A stretch of 64,000 nt of DNA from assembly GCF_030272615.1 (NCBI RefSeq), contig NC_081408.1, forward strand, positions 612,772,977-612,836,976. Direction: 5' to 3'. This document shows positions 58,944 to 64,000 of this stretch, piece after piece. Both the position numbers and the translations under genes were made by a program. The notes beneath the pieces are model-generated. The model did no database searches. It was not told where the DNA came from and worked only from the letters and a program-made list of their open reading frames with translations. Every line of letters begins with the position of its first letter. Positions within the stretch are counted from its first letter, which is position 1. The stretch comes from Cryptomeria japonica (lineage: Eukaryota; Streptophyta; Pinopsida; Cupressales; Cupressaceae).

Positions 58944-61900
58944 CTAATTCTCAATAATTCATTATTCATATTTCTTATCTTTTATTATATTATTATTAAT
59001 ATCTTATCATTTATCTATTAAATTTATTAAATAAAATATTTATCATATATACGCCTTCATGTATTCACGTTATACACATTTCTCTATTTATTTAATAAAA
59101 CCCTTAAATATCCCCTTATACCACTTACCATTTCCCACTTACCATTTCTCATTTACCACTCATCTTCCCTATACCACTCATTTTTGCATTATCCTATATT
59201 CATCCCACAACATGAACTCGCCCGGAGAAAATCTATTTAAACAAGCCCCCCTCTCTTATTTGAGCAATCTCATATTTATGCGTCAAACTTATGCCAATTT
59301 ACATTCCATTATCTTGACATCTTATCCCTTTTCTTTGCATTCTCAAATCTCCATTTCCTCATAGCTTTTTGCATAAGTTCTTCTGAGAGCAAATATATCA
59401 AATGTGAAATCTTGAGGAATAGGAGTGCAATGGAGTGAATCTATGTTGCATGCATGTGTGTTTTGGCTTAGATATTTGCATTTGCATGTGTGTGTTTTGC
59501 AGGTACTTCATTGTTAGATGTTGATTAAAAGAATGAAATATACAAGTAAAATAGGGTAATCTCACTATTGTGTGTCTCACTTGTGGGACATAATTTTTTT
59601 GAAATCATTTGCCTTTTTAGAATGATACATCATATTAGTCTTTAATTACATGTAACAAGGTTTGGTTAAAGGGAGCTAAATCAAACCTCTTAAATAGAAC
59701 TTGTGTACGATTAAATCAAACCTCTAACATAGTTTCCTTCATAGCTATCGAAGTATTAAAAAGAATAGCTTCACCTTTTCAATTAAATGAAGTCATATAG
59801 AAATACTATGTTATAAATATATAGCCTTAATCTTATAGCTTAAAAAGAAAAAATAAATTATGCATTATGCTTTCTTTAATGTTGTTTATTTTTTATATTA
59901 TAAATGCATATCCATTGTCAAAAGATAATGGTCTATAGTAAAGACACCAGTAAAAATATTAAAAGAATTGTATTACACTCCACAAGAATGTCCTTTTAAT
60001 GAAAAATAATAATTTAATTGTATGTTAATATAATGTGTTATGGAAAAATATAGACTTAAAATTTGTTTTAGTACTAATTCAATAATTAATAATAAATAAA
60101 ATATTTAATAAAAAATAATAAAAAGTCTATGGACGAGAAATTGAATTTAGTTAGCTAATTCTGAGTAATCAATGAAACCTTACACATGTAGTGAAATTTA
60201 TGCAATATAAAAAATTTCAATCAATAAAAATAATTAATTCAAAAATTAAAATTATAAAAATTTATTATTATGGTTAAATAACAACTTTAACTCTACATAA
60301 AAATGTTACAATTTATTGATTTCATCATTCTTAAATTAATAACTTGTTCATAATAATAAACAGAAATTTAAAAACTTTATTTGAAATGTTGAAGTTAAGT
60401 ATCCTACTTAAACAAAAAGTGAGAGATATAATTGTAAGATCACTTAAATAAGATGTATAATTCTATTATTTAAAATTATTAATTTGAGTAGCCTAATTAG
60501 ATGAAAAAGAGAGACATATAATGATGGGATGACCTAAATAGGAGGTGGAAAGGTTTAATGGAATTGTGACTACCTCAAATGATCAACAGTTGGCTCAATT
60601 CCAAATCATGCCTATTTAGGAGTCATTCCACTCCTAACTAATTTTATGGGATTTCTATTTAGACAATATACTATTTATATCAAAACACTCTTATCAAAAT
60701 TCTTTTCATTTCATTAACTCCTTAGCATTTTAACAGCAGTCATATTTTCTTTTTTCTTTTTAACAACTTTACTTCTTTGTGGAATGTAACAAGTAGTAAA
60801 CCATCTCTTGATTTTCAAAATCTAGAAATAATTTGATTGGTACTCATATCTATCATATGTTCTTGTTGCCTTGATGTAATAATCATTCTATTTTTTCCAT
60901 TTAACCTTTTTAATGAGCAAATTTCTTAACACTTTTTATATTGTAGCCAAGTAATATATCTAAGTTTTTCTTGAATAAATATTAATAAAAAATGACAATA
61001 AATTGAATTGATAAATAAAGTGTAGATGCTTAAAATTAATTAAATTAATATTTAATTAATTTAATATTTTTGCATAATTAATTATATTAAATATGTCAAT
61101 ATTTCTTCTTCTCAAAATTAATTTAATTATATTTTAATTAGTTTTATCACCTTAGCCTTATAATTAATTTTAATTATATTACATTCTTCTAAAAATATTT
61201 TGATACCCAACCTTAGTCAATATTTCTTTTAGATCCTAATTAGTTAATTAACTAATGTCTTGATTCCTACAAATCACCCCCCTTAATCCTATCATCTGGT
61301 CTAATTAATTCTAGCCTAATCATGATTGTCATTTCCTTCAATTTTATATTCCTCCACTAATTCTCTCCTCATGTCCCATCCTCCTAACTTTCCCACTTGC
61401 ATTCTAATCTCTCATTATCCCACATAATCACTCTTCCTAATCATTTGCACATCTCTAATTAGCTTGATTAGGGATGTCAACTTTTTGCCATAAATGGCTT
61501 TCCCATCCCACCTTCCAAACCTTAAATGCTCCAACTTTGGTCCATTCAAGGAGTTTTTAATTTCTTTATCTTTTATTCTTCCCACACATCATCTTATTTG
61601 GGAATTTTTAATTCCTCTTGTCCTATCCCAAGGAATTTTATATTCTTTTCCTCTCTTCCCAAGGTGCTTGGGTAAAAATTCCCCATGTACTTGATAAGTG
61701 TGGAGACAAGAAATTTCTTTATGGAAAATCTCTTAGATCTTACATTTGTCCTCTCAAACCCTCTCCCACCTTCTTTCAATCTTAGCCCTTCATTCATTTT
61801 TTATCCTGGCCATCTATTATGGGTCTCTCCAATCTACAAATTGGAGCCTCCTCTCCTAATAAATTATCCACCTTTTGAGTATTGTTATTATTGGAGTTGA

Positions 61901-62994
61901 GGAAAAAACAACTCTACAACTCCCAAAGATCACCTGCATGCAAGCCTGTCACAGAAGGAGAGAAGCAAAAAAGCTATGGGGGCACAATTCAAAGATCCAG
62001 AAAAGAGGAGTCATATTGATTGTGCAACAAGAATGCAATTCAATAATTACAGTTGTTATGAAAATACAAAGAGAGAATTTATGTGAACTCGCAATAATGG
62101 TTCCCACTTGTTTGCCACTTTTGACACTGAGATGAACATTTTTAAAATAATCTTCAACTTCCAACAACTATAACTTTTAAACTATTAAGAATTTGAACCT
62201 AATGTAAATTAATTATTTGTAGCATTTTGTTTGTAGATTCTAAATATATTTTTTGCAATTTTTTTTTAATATTTTTTTCAATAAAATTTTATCTCCCTCG
62301 AAAAGTATTTTTTTACAGCAAACTACATGTTTTAAGAGTGATGTGCCTCCCGAAACACATAACTTTTTTTCTATAAGTGATAAAAACTCAATTCTTTCAA
62401 ATTTTGGTTTGTAACATCAATATCTAGGGCTTGCAGTTGGTTTGATAGTGATATGTTGAATATTTTTATTTTATTAAAATTTGAAGTCCAACTAGTTATA
62501 TTTTAGACAAAGATGTACGTTTGAACACATAATTTGTTCTATATATATCAAAATTCAATTTTTTTTGGTTAGAAAAAAGACATCAATACCTAGGACATAG
62601 ATATTTTTTAGAATTTTTTGAACTAGTTTACTATTTTTCCCAATTCATTGAACAAAGAAGTTCATCTTCGGTGAAAAACCTATATTTAGTCAAATTTAAA
62701 AAACAAGATCATAATAAACTCACAATGTAATAAAACTATAGTTGTTGGAAAGCTTGCTTCGAGCACTACCATCCTATATTTTTGGGTTGTCAAAATTCTT
62801 TCATTTGAGCCTTGAACCAAAGCTTTCAAGGCCAAAATTTTGCAGAAAGTTGAAGAGTTTGGAGTGGAGAAGCATGGAAAGGGAGTTCGAATGAACACCC
62901 CTTTGAATGAAGGGGACTCGTATGAACCCCCCTACATTCATTTTGTAATGGTTAAAAAATAGTTAAAAAGGGGGTTCACTCAAAGGGGGGGTTC
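58944..62994. other. AT-rich tail of unit 2, unassigned
   Basis: It is the counterpart of 41358-45351. Short frames at 61494-61694 and 61685-61900 are nearly identical to those of unit 1 but unrecognised. About 40 bp at 59365-59410 are absent from unit 1. Confidence 0.4.
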
Positions 62995-63197
62995 GAGCGA
63001 ACCCCATAAAATATTAATAAAAAGGGGGTTCGAGCGAATCCCAGTGATATCACATGTACGAACAAACTAGGGGGTTTGCTCGAACCCCAAAGGGTATTTC
63101 GCTCGAACACTTCCAGTTCATTTGAACCCCCTCAAAAAATTCCACCCACGAATTTTGTTTATGGGAAAAAGTGGGAACCATTATTGTGAGTTCACAA
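62083..63197. repeat. 29-bp inverted repeat spanning about 1.1 kb
   Basis: TGTGAACTCGCAATAATGG plus TTCCCACTT at 62083-62111 is matched in reverse orientation, with one mismatch, at about 63169-63197. The right arm lies beyond the end of unit 2, so unit 1 has only the left arm (44438-44466). This may be a mobile element cut by the duplication edge; no transposase or target duplication was seen. Confidence 0.7.
62890..63125. repeat. Cluster of TTCGAGCGAA/TTCGCTCGAA motifs
   Basis: GGGTTCGAGCGAACCCC (62988-63004), GGGGTTCGAGCGAATCCC (about 63026-63043), GGGTTTGCTCGAACCCC (about 63072-63089) and TTCGCTCGAAC (about 63098-63108), plus related GTTCACTC forms. The first has perfect 7-bp arms (GGGTTCG/CGAACCC) around AG. 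The function is unknown. Confidence 0.75.
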
Positions 63198-63326
63198 AAG
63201 GATACTCGAAACCCTAAAGGTGAAAACCCTAAAGAATTATAATACTCTTAAGTTTAGCTTAAGCAAAAAGTATAATAGACTAATAATTAAATAAAGAATT
63301 ATTAGCTAATAAAAGATAACTCTAAC
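63198..63326 (-). mobile_element. Probable copia-like LTR end, minus strand
   Basis: On the minus strand the sequence reads CTCAAGGGGGGGTGTTAGAG: a purine run (63327-63340) followed directly by TGTTAGAG, the common start of plant Ty1/copia LTRs. The other LTR end was not located, so the left limit is arbitrary. Confidence 0.45.
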
Positions 63327-63340
63327 ACCCCCCCTTGAGA

Positions 63341-64000
63341 TGAACTTAGGGAGTAGCTAAAAAGAGCTAAGGATTAAAAAAACAAGTAAAAAATGCAGGA
63401 AAGCAACAATGGGTCCCGACAACTAGGCCTGATGAGGTACCCAAGTACAATAAAATCTATGTAAAGTGGAGAAAATAGAGAAAACCATGTGGGAACAAAA
63501 CTCCTCTCCAAGAAGAGATGAAAGCTCAAGTGAAGGACTAAGAAGCCTCCAAACAAGAGTGTTCTAGAAGATAGGAACAAAAAGAAGAGAATGAAGAACA
63601 CCACTGAAGCATGAAATAGTTGCAAACACTATCAAAGAGTGATTGTTGATCTGAAGAACATCCACTGAAAAATAGAATATGACCAGGTAGAGAAGACTAC
63701 AATCTACATGAGTGCCCTCAAATGACACTACACGAATCAGATGGCAAACAAAGGCAAACAACTAAACTCAAAGATATAGATGGCATGAAACACCAAAGCT
63801 TGAAGAGATGATCAATCAAACCAAGGAAGCATTAAAATAGTAGGACAAACCTCCCCATAATGTTGAAAAGGGAGAGGGACAAGTACATTGAAAATAATAG
63901 CCAACAAGAATTGTAGGACGAAGAACCAAGAACATCGAAGGTGCAGAGAAAGTACATAGTATCGTGGAAGGAACACTAAATTGACACACATCATGAGGCT
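63341..64000 (-). other. Possible internal 3' region of a copia-like element
   Basis: By position this would be the sequence just before the polypurine tract of a minus-strand element. Minus-strand frames (63625-63374, 63761-63564, 63994-63812) are short and carry no RT or RNase H signature. The window ends before anything diagnostic. Confidence 0.3.

Noticed and set aside
62988-63108. GGTTCGA-containing motifs as tRNA T-arms
   Set aside because: No acceptor stem, D-arm or anticodon arm can be placed around them on either strand.

Overview
This window looks like nuclear DNA from a plant, most likely a seed plant with a large, transposon-rich genome; a conifer-type gymnosperm is my best guess, but only an inference. 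The support is the mix of parts. There are plant ankyrin genes of the ACD6/ITN1 type (ankyrin repeats plus a PGG membrane domain), a PPR fragment, an L1-type LINE carrying both the DUF4283/zf-CCHC_4 ORF1 and a C-terminal RNase H domain, Ty3/gypsy and Ty1/copia pieces, long AT-rich spacers and many microsatellites. I see no intact host gene and no bacterial-type features.

Region 1-18.5 kb holds a local cluster of ankyrin-PGG relics: a fragment at 1-241, copy A at 9251-10750 and copy B at 15281-18455. The fragment and copy A are each followed by the same AT-rich block (772-2765 and 11031-13285), which carries the same piece of a LINE 3' end. The first copy of that LINE piece abuts, tail to tail, a minus-strand LINE running from about 7940 to 3566. 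A PPR relic lies at 14.0-14.26 kb. A 177-bp tandem repeat of four copies sits upstream of copy B, against one copy upstream of A.

Region 20.03-63.0 kb is one head-to-tail tandem segmental duplication. Unit 1 is 20030-45351 and unit 2 is 45352-62994 (17,643 bp). Each unit contains, in order: a small open frame of unknown nature, a minisatellite, an inverted-repeat pair enclosing a minus-strand Ty1/copia RT/RNase H relic, a decayed transposase-like gene, several kilobases of unassigned sequence, a CATA/TA microsatellite, a doubly truncated ankyrin-PGG pseudogene (copy C or D), and a 4-kb AT-rich tail.

Unit 1 differs mainly by a nested 7,861-bp minus-strand LTR retrotransposon (26624-34484) with 1.24-1.27 kb LTRs and a perfect 5-bp target duplication (ACTTG). 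The empty site is preserved in unit 2. The element encodes only gag and a protease-like region, with no RT or integrase, so it has the layout of a non-autonomous TR-GAG element. It also carries repeated GC-rich palindromic modules in its LTRs and leader. The last kilobase appears to hold a minus-strand copia-like LTR end with a polypurine tract.

The parts give a relative history. Ankyrin genes duplicated and decayed. A truncated copy was incorporated into the 17.6-kb unit. The unit duplicated in tandem. The LTR element then inserted into one copy. No pathway or operon-like cooperation is visible; the interest lies in the structural history and in the palindromic modules of the LTR element.
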